Shown here: positions 53,881-64,000 of the stretch, one piece after another | Layout: every line of letters begins with the position of its first letter | Position numbering within the stretch: the first letter of the stretch is position 1 | Origin: Flabesymbios commensalis | Lineage: Eukaryota > Annelida > Polychaeta > Terebellida > Flabelligeridae | Reading direction: 5' to 3' | DNA length: 64,000 bases | Assembly: GCA_964017125.1 (NCBI GenBank) | Contig: OZ024902.1 | Location: 109,159,188 to 109,223,187 of the forward strand | Translations under genes and position numbers: made by a program | The notes under the pieces: model-generated | Told to the model about the DNA's origin: nothing | The model's input: only the letters and a program-made list of their open reading frames with translations | The model's database searches: none

Positions 53881-55892
53881 TATAATACTAAACACCCAAA
53901 TTACTTGTGTGATAGATTGAAAAGTTCGTTCATCGACGTGTTCACACTTTAAACAAAGATAAATGCAACATATCCACCATTACATTTACATATTGTGTGT
54001 AAATATATATAGTGTATCACATGATTGGATCACATAGTAGTAGGCCTACATGTCAATATTTACATGTACTGTATACCATAATACTGTAGTTTTTATACAG
54101 AGCTGAATGGTGGTAATGATTTGGGTAGCATGTTTATTTCATTTATTTTATCGACATCTTAATTTGATTTTAGCTTAGTTCTGATTTAACACTAAAAAGA
54201 ACAGTTGGCTTCTGTTTTGTTTTAAATCGTAAACAATGATCAAGCTGAAAAAGAACATTGTTTATCATCATCATTACTGCTGAATTCACATTTATACAGG
54301 TGAAACGGATTTAATACATTACGCTGAAATCGAAGAACTATACCTGCTTATCCTATTCAAACTACTATATCGAGCTACCATGGCTACTCAGGTATATACT
54401 ATGTTGAGTTGATAAATAACCACCATGCTACAGATTCATGATAACAACCGAAGAAATATATACCAGTATTACCATGATAAGTGTATCTAATCTAAAACAT
54501 CTACCGAAATGAACCCTGCTATCATTAATTTATTCATAATTACATTTTCTTTTTAATTCGTGGAAAAATATGAATATTTATTATTTGATTCCACCAAGAA
54601 AAGAATGGATAATATCAACAAACGTTGAACATAAAATAAAAGGCCGTATCGTTACCATGGTTACCGTTCTGAAAAGGCCATCATACATTTGTGTTCATGT
54701 GTAAGGCATACAAAACCATGTAGAGTAGTTTTTTCTAGTCACCCCGAATGGTACTAAATATTGGTCTGGCTCAATCACATAATCATGATAACAACCACAA
54801 AATAGCATACCACTATTAATATGATTACAGTGTATCTAAATCAAAAACGTCTAAAGAAATGAACCATACATGCTATCATTAATTTATTTATAATTAGTGT
54901 TTCTTTTTAATTTTGTTGGAAAAATATAAATATTTATTATTTGATTCCACCAAGAACAAAATAGATAATATAGACAAATATTAGACATGTATGCCTTATT
55001 GTGACACATTTCATACAGAGATACGCTTTCGGTTCGCACAACAAGTGCTATGAAGCACGCGTCTGTAGGATAACTAAACTGCTTTTATATATTACAAGAT
55101 ATACACAAAAATAGTTTTATTCAATGCAAGTTTGATTGTCTGACCAGAATATTTACTTACAAATTTTCGAACATTACATAGACATAAATAAACCAGTTAT
55201 GCCATAGAGTTATGAAATACAGCTTGAAATTGGCGGCCATCTTAGATTTGTTGGCGAAATATTGGTTAAATCATTTCCAAAACATCAAAAACGTATTCCT
55301 TGGCCCGAATTATGTCAGAAACGATGTATTATGGATTTTTGTAGGACTAATAGATGAAAAGATATAATTAATAATTACTTTTTGATTCCGAGACCCCCCT
55401 CTTTAAAACACAAATTACTGCCCTTAAGCTACCGTTCTGAAAGGCCATCATACATAGTTTATTTAATGCTAGTTTGGTTGTCCATCTAGAATATTTACTT
55501 ACACATTTTCTAACATTATATAGACATAAATAAACCAGTTATGCCATAGAGTTGAGAAATACAGCTTGAAATTGGCGGCCATCTTGGATTTGTCGTCGAA
55601 ATATTGGTTAAATCATTTCCAAAACATCAAAAACGTATTCCTTGGCCCGAATTATGTCAGAAACGATGTGTTTTGGATTTTTGTAGGACTAATAGATAAA
55701 AAGATAGAATTAATAATTACTTTTTGATTTCGAGACTCCCCCGTCTTTAAAACAGAAATTACTGCCCTTAAGCTACCGTTCTGAAAAGGCCATCATACAT
55801 TTTTAGACCCCTCATATATTTATCTAACTGAAAATCACAATAAAGTTTAGTCACCCCAATTGGTACTAAATTTTGGTCTGGCCCAAGGACTA

Positions 55893-56611
55893 TATAGTAT
55901 ATTATCAGATGATAATTGACACTTAGGTTCGTAGCTTTTTATGTAACCACAAATCACCGATAGCATTGTCAATAACGACAACGTATATTGATTATTGATA
56001 CTACAAACAATAGCTGTGCTATATTTTCGACGTCAAAATCAGCTAATCTGAGGACTTATGTTATGAAATCCACCTATGATTTTCCGTGAAATGTTGTTTT
56101 TGGTCAGATCGTTGTAATTCTATATTTCTCACTTTGTCCCACGCGGTTTTGCTTCTCCTATGTTTACCTGTTTGTGTGACCTTTATGATCTTGACCCATG
56201 ACACTCTGTTGGTGGCCAAGTAAGACTGATTCTGATAATGTCACTGTTAGATATGCAAGTAATGTTGCCTGAATGCTGGAGACGCTTGGCCGTCATTACT
56301 ACCAACTTGTCGTAGCATTTTGCATTTACGGATAGTTATTTACACATAGATACGTGCTATATTGTTGCCATGTGAATGTTTGGTGGAATATTTCAGATAA
56401 CCCGGACACAGTCATGTGGTTACTTCTGAAGTGCAAACAGAGCGATCATTACGTCCACAGACTAAACAGCCTGCGACAAACAAATATGTCCAAATTATTA
56501 ATGTATAATACATGATCCCTTATCCATGGAAACTAAATAGCACAGAACACACTACAAATATGCCATGCTCTCTCGTTTGTCACCTTAAAAATAAACCGAC
56601 TATTTCCACAG
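55893..56611. other. Intergenic sequence, nothing recognised
   Basis: No supported frame, exon pair or repeat on either strand. Confidence 0.4.
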
Positions 56612-56829
<218 letters not shown>

Positions 56830-56849
56830 TTATCTTCATTTGTTCATCA

Positions 56850-57180
56850 TGATGGGCGGGGGCCCTAGGGTAGTGGTTAGCACCGCTGCCTTTCACGCCA
56901 GAGTTCGGGGTTCGGTTCCCGGTCTCGGCGATTTGAAAGAAACAAAAATGTTTCTTTCCCATCCACGTGTGAAAGTTAGTATTGTTGGGAGCCTCCGTGA
57001 CCGAGAGGTAGCTTGCTCGGCCTCAGACCGCCAGGGTTCGAATTTCGAATCCTGTGTCTGGAGGACAGTGTCATCTCAATCATCTCACCATCCTCAGGAG
57101 GTTCTCCTGGCCCAGTTTAGCCTATATGTGCACAAAGGTGGCCTAAAGCCCGATTCATTTCATCATGATATGATTCAATG
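56850..57180 (+). mobile_element. tRNA-derived SINE with two tRNA-like heads
   Basis: Head 1 (about 56857-56931) has TAGTGGTTAGCAC as A box, CTTTCAC as an anticodon-like loop and GGTTCGGTTCC as B box, resembling tRNA-Glu. Head 2 (about 56990-57065) has GACCGAGAGGTAGC, GGCCTCAGACC and GGTTCGAA..CGAATCC. A shared-looking body (CCTCAGGAGGTTCTCCTGG) and an ATTGATT tail follow. Acceptor stems do not pair well, so these are not functional tRNA genes. Confidence 0.75.
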
Positions 57181-57440
57181 ATTGATTCATTGATTGATTT
57201 ATTGATTAATACATTGATTGATTTATTCATTCATTCAATAATTTTTTTTTAAATTATTTATTTATTCATTTATTTATTCATTTATTCACTCATTTATTCA
57301 TTCATTTTTATATTCATTTATTCAATAATTGAATGTGTTCAAAAATATATAAATTATTTATTTAATTCATTCATTTCGTTTGTTCGTTCGTTCGTTCGTT
57401 CATTCGTTCGCTCGTTTGTTCGTTCGCACGCTCGTCCATT
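57181..57440. repeat. ATTG/ATTT and GTTC-type microsatellites after the SINE
   Basis: ATTCATTTATT words run to about 57375, then GTTCGTTCGTTC at about 57379-57430. Confidence 0.85.
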
Positions 57441-59122
57441 CATTGTTCATTTCTTCATTTCTTCTTTACTTATCTCTTTTTTCTTTTTGTCCTTTCTTCT
57501 ATCAATGCTTCCTCACGCAAAACAGGGATGCAATTATTATAATTAATATTCTATAACCTTCATGTTTCAGTTTATCCAGGTTACGGTATGATATTTCATA
57601 TTTCAAGTCAATTTATGATTTAATCTTTGAGAGAAAAGTGAAACGTTACAGGTCATCCTATAAATACCAAAAAAATGCATAGCAACCATGCATGTTTTCC
57701 ACACTCTCCTTACGATTTAAGTAAAGCTGGACGAGAATATGTCAAACAATTTAATTAGTTCTATGTATGCTGAATGTTGGGACCGCGTGGCAGTCGGAGG
57801 CCCAACACTGAGCCAATATAGAATCAATCTAACATGTTGCTGGATGTGTGCTATGATGATATAGCGTCCAGCACAATCTGGTGACACTTTCTCCATAAAC
57901 TGCATGATGATTGTGTACACAACAAAACTGTCGCCACCTTTAGAAACATCCTCAACTGTGCTGGCTGAGCCTCTGTTTCGGAACAATTGGAATTTAAACA
58001 CCTTGGTCAAATTTAAACACAGCCCATTGAGAGGGTGATCTCTGACCTTGTCATTGTGTGTCTCACGGCACTCCTGCCAGAGAGGCGCCACCAGACACAC
58101 ACTGAACCAGGACTAATTTACTTCGTCAACTCCAACCAAACAGACCCCAGTGAGACCCGGAGGACGACAAGCTGCCATACGATGCCTCGTTGTGGAGGTC
58201 AGGTTTTGAAGATGGAAAAACAGACAACCTTAGCTGCTACACCACGTGGTCTATGGTTAGCACAACCAACACTCGACACAAAAAACTATCCAGCCACGCA
58301 CGTTAACCATTCATTCAGTGCATTTACTAGTGCAGTTGTTTGCCTCACATAAGCTTTGCACATATCAGATGAGCGATAGAGTTTAAAATCAATAGGGGAG
58401 CCTACCTAAGATCACAGTGTTATAAAATATTTATTGAAAAAAGCCTATATAACAACAGCAGAGATATAGGGGCATGGAGATAGTTTGAGGACCCATCCAG
58501 ATTGAGAATATTCAGTTGGAAATAACTTAGGATACCGGTACATAATTAATAATAGAAATAATGACTTTAGTGATGATATAAATTTGCTTTTGTTGGTTGC
58601 CTAAAATACGAATTATGTCAATATTTCAGCATTTTTCTGTTTATCATGTTTATATATGAGTATCTATAATCTTGGTGTAAATGAAGACAACAGAAGACGA
58701 AGAAGAAAATGTTCTATTCGACATTACAATAAAACAATAAAGAAATAGGCCTATATGAATATCCACTGTTGGTCCTTTGTTTTAAGATGACTCCCAATGA
58801 GAGTCAAAGAGTCATACTGTTTTGCTCGGTCAGGTATGTTTTTACTGCTTCTCTGATATTGGTGAGCTAAGAATCAACCATAACATGTTGCTTAATGTTT
58901 ATTTGTACTTTTAATAAGGTCGATTGATAAACCTTATGTCAACTTGCAAGAGACAATTTTCACCAACGAAATCTGAATAATATTGTGATAAAAAAACGTG
59001 ATGTACATACATATAGGTTGAAATCTTAATGAACTGACGTTGTAGTCATCATATTTCTGTTGGGCACTCATCTGTCAGCTAATTACCAGACTCACCGTGA
59101 TATTATCTGGGGCTTAGTGTGT
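57441..59122. other. Intergenic sequence with unrecognised frames
   Basis: Opposed open frames of 127 codons (57717-58100, minus) and 105 codons (58035-58352, plus) overlap. Neither has recognisable motifs or splice partners. A decayed CCAACATTG-type palindrome lies at about 57765-57845. A candidate gene fragment cannot be excluded. Confidence 0.3.
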
Positions 59123-59376
59123 TTAACCCTGTAACCGCCAAATTATTCAATTTGAATTTTCACCCACTTGAAGTTGTGTCTCGCTGACGCGATCCACAAC
59201 TTCAAGTGAATGAAAATTATTCAGATTTGACAAAATGGAGGTCAACTCTTTTCAAATCTTGCTGATTGATGTCACATTTTATCTTAAACATATTTAAAAT
59301 GTGGTAGGGGCCTACTTAATGTGCTAATAAAAAATGAAAACCCGAATTTATGCGGCACCGGCGGTTAAAGGGTTGA
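59123..59376. mobile_element. TTAA-flanked MITE, type B, inverted copy
   Basis: TTAACCCTGTAACCGCC to GCGGTTAAAGGGTTGA. Internally it carries CACTTGAAGTTGTGTCTCGC and CGATCCACAACTTCAAGTG. Over its length it is the reverse complement of 49590-49836. Confidence 0.86.
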
Positions 59377-60394
59377 TGATCATAGTGCCGTGGATCTAGC
59401 AACGACAGCTTCGCTGTCCACAATGTGTCATCTTCAATGATTGGCATGAGCCGTATCAACAACACATATACGTTACTTAGGGTCGCATATAACTTCAGTT
59501 GGATTTGCAATTATCATAAAAGGCCTGCGACCGAGTTATTTAGACATTCTTAGTGATATCTAAAAAACAGGTCACTACAAACCTACGTTCATACGGTGAC
59601 CACTGTGCGCTCTCGGAGATTTTCAATCATTCTTTAAAAAAAATAATGCAGAAAAACAATTTTTTCCAATCTTTTTTTTTTAAATAAGAAGAAAAAGGCC
59701 ACGGCACCCTTTTTTTGTCTTGCGTGGAACTTTGTGTTGAAATAAATTATAAGCAATAATGTCAATATGAGTATAGACTAGTTATTATAGTTTTGAAAAA
59801 CTTTACTTTATTTCCGAGTATTTTCGTGGTATACGCACAGATGTCCCATATCAGAATTTTTTTAAGATGTGTGTCATTAAAATTACAACGATAGCACAAA
59901 TAATATATTTTATCAGCTGCATAATACCAAAATGTTTTGTATGCCATAGACGTGGTGTTATAATACTTAAGATCATTATGAGCCTATTGTAAATGTAGGT
60001 GCAACGCATTGGACGTATACCTATGTTCTATATAGCTAGCGTCACAGTCGCACTGGGAGCGTAGCGAGATCTCAAAGAACGTACAACAGTCGGACAACAT
60101 TTGCAAATAATATCTGCGACATCAAGTCGTTTCTATGCGTTGTATTGCTGGTATATCCACGAGATGCTCATATAGTTCTTTTTGTGGTGGGCGCTTGATG
60201 CTGGTCTTGTCGCCCAAGTCGTCTCAGAGACTTTATTGCGTTTTGTCTCGCGCTTTCGTACTTTGTACCTATAGGAGCACCAACGCGAGGTTAAGCTGGT
60301 GTGACGGGTATTAATTGGTCCTGGTGCCCCAAATCTCATTGACGAGACAGGAAAATACAAACAATTTGAAAATAAAAACTTGACTTGGCAATAT
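59377..60394. other. Intergenic sequence, nothing recognised
   Basis: AT-rich. A minus-strand frame at 60133-60405 abuts the LINE tail but shows no family motif. Confidence 0.35.
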
Positions 60395-63300
60395 TCAAGA
60401 TACAAGATACAATAAATTTATTTCTCCAAACCGTATGTACAGTACAGAGTGCCGAGCAAATAGCATATAATGGCTACAAATAAAAATGTCTAATGAGTAC
60501 ACATATCAAGTCTACATTTAATAAATTTAGCCACATTGACAGGTGTAATTTTATTCTTTATGTTAAGTATGCGTCCGAAATTGATAACATTTGTTCTCTT
60601 ATAAATATTTGCGGGTAAAAACTTATTTCCTAATTCTTTTATGGCAGGACATTTCAAACAAAAGTGGAATTTGTCCCCCAGTTGACCACTATTACACATT
60701 TTACATACCCTTTTCAGTTCTTGGAATCCTTGTATAACGACCTCTTTCTATGGATAATATATGGTTTACAGTGCGAAATTTGCATACAATATATAACAGT
60801 GCATCATGCAAATCTAATAAATACTTTCCAAACATAAATTTAGTCCTCAACAATCTATAATTATAACATTTGACACCTATATCAACATCATTTCTCCATT
60901 TATGTATATACTGGTCTAGTAGTCTTGATATTGCTTAATATTTACATTTAGCCAGGTACTTTTACTGATCACTTGTCTGATCCCTATATCACAGAACCCA
61001 GTATCATTCAAAAGCTTCTCCATATACAACGACCAAGGTGAAGAAAAGTGTCCTTCGTGATGAAGGTGATACAAAAATTTATATAATTTACAATTTAATT
61101 TGGAACTAAAAGGATCTAGCAATTAATTCCAGTAGGCTACCTCAGCATTCAAATTTTCATTTCTAAAATCATCGGACCTCTGCCCAATTCTCCCAGTACC
61201 ATATAGGTTGGGGTTGAGGTTTTTAGATGTAGAACATAATTACAATAACGTATATACAACTTTTCAATCATATCCATATTTTCATTCTCCCATGCTTCAC
61301 ATCCGTATAGCAATATTGGGGTTACCATACTATCAAATAAAGTTAATTGTATGTCCATTGGCAAGTTTAAAAGGCTTGATCTTTTTAAAATAGAAAACAT
61401 CGCTCTCTGCGCACGAGTAGTTATATCTTTCATACATTCTACATTTTTCCCATTAAAACAATACCGAGATAGTTGAAGTTCTGGACTATTTCCACTTTTT
61501 TATTTGCGTAGCAAAAAGTGCTTTCCTGTTTAAATTTACGCTTAGAAAATATCATAATTTTTGTTTTGTTCTCGTTAACAGTTAAATGCCACTTTTTACA
61601 ATAGAGAGATAAATTATGTAAATTATCGGGTGAATCAGCTAAAATTAGTGTGTCATCGGCATAGAGGAACACAGGTAACTTGAGTACATTTTCAGTATTA
61701 AACATTTTGTCAACTTCAAGTGGCACACTTCCATTTGCAGTAAGATAATTTTCTTAATCGTCTACATCTATAGAAAAGAGAAAGGGTGACAAATTTCCAC
61801 CCTGCCGTACACCAACATTGCTCACAAAGATGTCAGACAACGTTCTTTCTGATGCAACACAAGATTGTATTTTTTGATACATATTATATACGATATCAAA
61901 TATTTTGCCTGTAATTCCCATTTTTAATAACTCATAACACAGTCCTTTGTGCCATACAGTATTGAAGGTTTTAGAATAGTCAATGAAAGCAAAATATAAT
62001 TTTTTGTTGTTATTGATATAAAGGTCTGCTAATTTTTTCAATAAAAATATGTGGTCTATGACACTATGGTCTTTTCTTTTAGTGAATGTCTAGCACTCAT
62101 GTTAAACGGTTGTTTACTATGGTGGTAAACGCTTTTCCCAGACAGCTTAATAGAGTGATGCCCCTATAATTACTTGGATCTGTATTATTTTCTTTATTTT
62201 TAAATATAGGCGCAATTTTTCCAATCGCCCAGCTATCAGGTACATGACTAGAAGTCAAAATTTCATTAAACAAAAACAACATATTTTGATAACATAATAT
62301 TCAAAGTGCTTTTAAGGTATTTATTCAAAATCATATCTATGCCACGTGTTTTATACGATTTTAAACCTTTTATTTATCATCATTTACTCTGTTATATATA
62401 TCCTTTAAATGTTTAAGCAATGAATCCAACTAAGCTGCGCATTACGATTTTTTTTGTGTTTTTAGCATTGATTAATTTCCAATAAGGGTCAGTAGCTGAG
62501 ATTTTTCTTAATTTTTTTTCTTTATCGTGTGATATTTTCAATTGATTTTTATATACAGTATTTGTTCTCCTCATTTCGATTAGATCTTGAATACTTTTAG
62601 TGTGTTTATACCTATTTTTCTTTATTTTATATAGCCATCGTTTCTGCCAACAACTATAGTCAAACCAATCCTTAAAAACTGGTTTCGCTCTATGATCGTT
62701 TTCATGATCAATTTTAGAACAAACCATAGAAGTTGTCTTACATGTACAATGAGCAGCTTTAGTAAAAGCGTTAGACAATGTTTAGCAACAATTATTTACA
62801 TTGCTTCCCCCTTCTTGTAGGGATTGTAAAGCACTGTCAACGTCTGACAGATCGAAAGATTGAACAAACTCATTGGCTTTGTTATCAACCCATTGTACTT
62901 TCTTTGTGTGAGAGGCTAAACATTCCACACCCTCAGAATGTGTTTTAATGGGCGTGTTTTCGTCATTTTCACTATAATTTATACATAAACTTATTTGCGT
63001 TTTTATCGCACAATGAATATCGGAAAACAAACAATCAAAATCTAGTATATTGAATTCAGTATTATCACATAGTATTTCAGGTGATACTATTACATAATCG
63101 ATTATACTTTTTGAATCTTTACAAGTTGCTCTCCCAATATTACAAACTGAACCTTCTCTCCCGTTCATGGCATACAGATCATTGGTACTACACACATTAA
63201 GTATTTTTTTACCATAATCGTCAAACTTAGTATCTACTGAGGACCTGCCTTGAAAATTTATTTCTTGGCATTGCATTTCGTCATTATCATCATCAACATC

Positions 63301-63400
63301 TAAGTATTCGTTAACATCCAAATTATGTACATGTGATAGATGTTCATTGTATCTTTCGCCTCACTGCCTCTGGTCAAATACTTGAAGCTATAGAAACTAT
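60395..63400 (-). mobile_element. LINE, endonuclease and reverse transcriptase parts, 5'-truncated and decayed
   Basis: On minus, from right to left: an endonuclease half (62782-63321) with SIIDYVIVSPEIL and SDIHCAI; a linker (62413-62778); RT entry with PIFKNKENNTDPSNYRGIT (62097-62282); FIDYSKTFNTVWHKGL and GVRQGGNLSPFLFS (61754-62041); VFLYADDTLILADSP (61439-61726); LYGCEAWE and VLGELGR (61149-61433); and a tail with FHFCLKCPA (60490-60699). The YADD box is intact, but at least six frame changes separate the pieces. The 3' end is a TATCTTG repeat at about 60395-60415. The family is a common aquatic-animal LINE type; clade not certain. Confidence 0.88.
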
Positions 63401-64000
63401 AGAAACTACAGAATCAAGTTGATTGAATGATCTTGTTCATCCCGTTACATAGATTGAGTTGATGTGCCAGAAGGAAGGTAAGATAGACGAACAGCGATCC
63501 AGCAAAACGTCGAACCAATGCTGGATTAATGTTGGTCCAACATTAATCCAGCAGTGGTTGAATGTCTGGTGCCGTGCCGGGAGTGTGAGAATGAGAGCGG
63601 GGTCCCGTCCCAGCCGAGAGAGGCAGAGCGTGTTGGACACTTGGCCGGGCGGCTTAGACCAGAGCGCTCCAGACGCGCAAATATTATGCCCGTTTCAGAG
63701 TCAACATTCACGGACATTACATTCGAGTTTAGTTACAGGTCCGGCCACAGGTTACAAAAGTATACTGGTTCTGTCCTAGGTAGCAGTCACGGCACAGTGA
63801 AACTGATACCAGCACACGGTGTATGCTATGGTAATCAGCCCGGCACCGCCAGAACCAAATGACAAAAAACTGTTTGATCAGGACTTATACCCTGTGTCAG
63901 TCTGAGTTGTAGGGCGCATGTAGTGTCAAGATTAGATGATAAAGAAAGCCTCGGAGTTTTGTTGGTTGACGACACAAGATTTGTTTGCTGAATTCTTTTT
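63401..64000. other. GC-richer sequence at the right edge
   Basis: A CCAACATTAATCCAGC palindrome pair lies at about 63505-63560. A plus frame (63554-63862, 102 codons) has no recognisable motif. No splice partner is visible, so I do not call a gene. Confidence 0.3.

Larger units (their letters stand above)
51079..55892. mobile_element. 4.8-kb DNA element with very long, layered inverted ends
   Basis: TAGTCCTTGGGCCAG at the left faces CTGGCCCAAGGACTA at the right. Inverted similarity continues through about 51081-51950 on the left and 54650-55890 on the right (ACGGTAGCTTAAGGGCAGTA versus its inverse, AACGATGTATTATGGATTTT and similar). The right arm also has a direct duplication of about 310 bp (near 55140-55440 and 55455-55765). 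Terminal motifs recur at about 51845 and 54735, giving two layers. The middle holds a decayed coding remnant (52980-53880). Confidence 0.78.

Noticed and set aside
56857-57065. Functional tRNA genes
   Set aside because: A and B boxes are present but acceptor stems pair poorly and a shared body and tail follow; SINE heads fit better.
57717-58352. Opposed 127- and 105-codon frames as genes
   Set aside because: No recognisable domain, splice partner or start context; kept only as unexplained sequence.
63554-63862. 102-codon plus frame at the right edge
   Set aside because: Starts in a palindromic repeat and has no recognisable motif.

Overview
The window is animal nuclear DNA. It has small spliced exons with GT-AG introns, several introns of many kilobases, LINE and SINE copies, dozens of inverted-repeat elements, microsatellites and satellites. 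Over-used palindromes such as TAGGCCTA and TACATGTA, together with the repeat types, suggest a marine invertebrate. I cannot name the species or phylum. No bacterial operon, CRISPR array or viral gene block is present.

Host genes. I can support two, both on the minus strand and one inside the other. The first is the glucosidase II beta subunit gene (PRKCSH). I traced eleven exons from the signal-peptide exon at 38591 down to an acidic exon ending at 987. They join in phase to 1017 coding bases (339 codons). The C-terminal lectin-like MRH domain would lie beyond the left edge. Intron 1 (38506 to 15967, about 22.5 kb) holds a second gene. Its short first exon at 38047-38084 joins in phase to a large exon at 30582-33513, giving a predicted 989-residue protein. 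That protein looks transposase-derived: an N-terminal coiled coil, hAT-like core motifs and a C-terminal Tudor-like barrel.

Layout. 1-16 kb: PRKCSH exons 2-11 separated by introns with TTAA-flanked hairpin elements, a 150-bp tandem array between inverted ends (4742-5679) and a roughly 146-bp satellite with a 740-bp higher-order period (9880-12425). 16-30 kb: intron 1 filled with nested inverted-repeat elements (16831-18205, 19972-22580, 22626-26648) and AT-rich tandem repeats of about 475 bp. 30.5-38.6 kb: the nested gene, its own intron with a pogo-like element, and PRKCSH exon 1 in a CpG-dense patch. 39-42 kb: three elements with the same TAGGGGAGA ends. 43.5-46.6 kb: a minisatellite split by a LINE. 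51-56 kb: a 4.8-kb element with long inverted ends and a decayed coding remnant. 56.6-57.2 kb: GATT/CATT microsatellites and a two-headed tRNA-derived SINE. 60.4-63.4 kb: a second, reversed LINE.

The two genes share strand and territory, but their splice phases differ, so joining exons between them would break frame. Apart from them, nearly all of the window is transposable-element sediment, and its nesting order can be read in several places, including one insertion with an empty-site counterpart in the same window.
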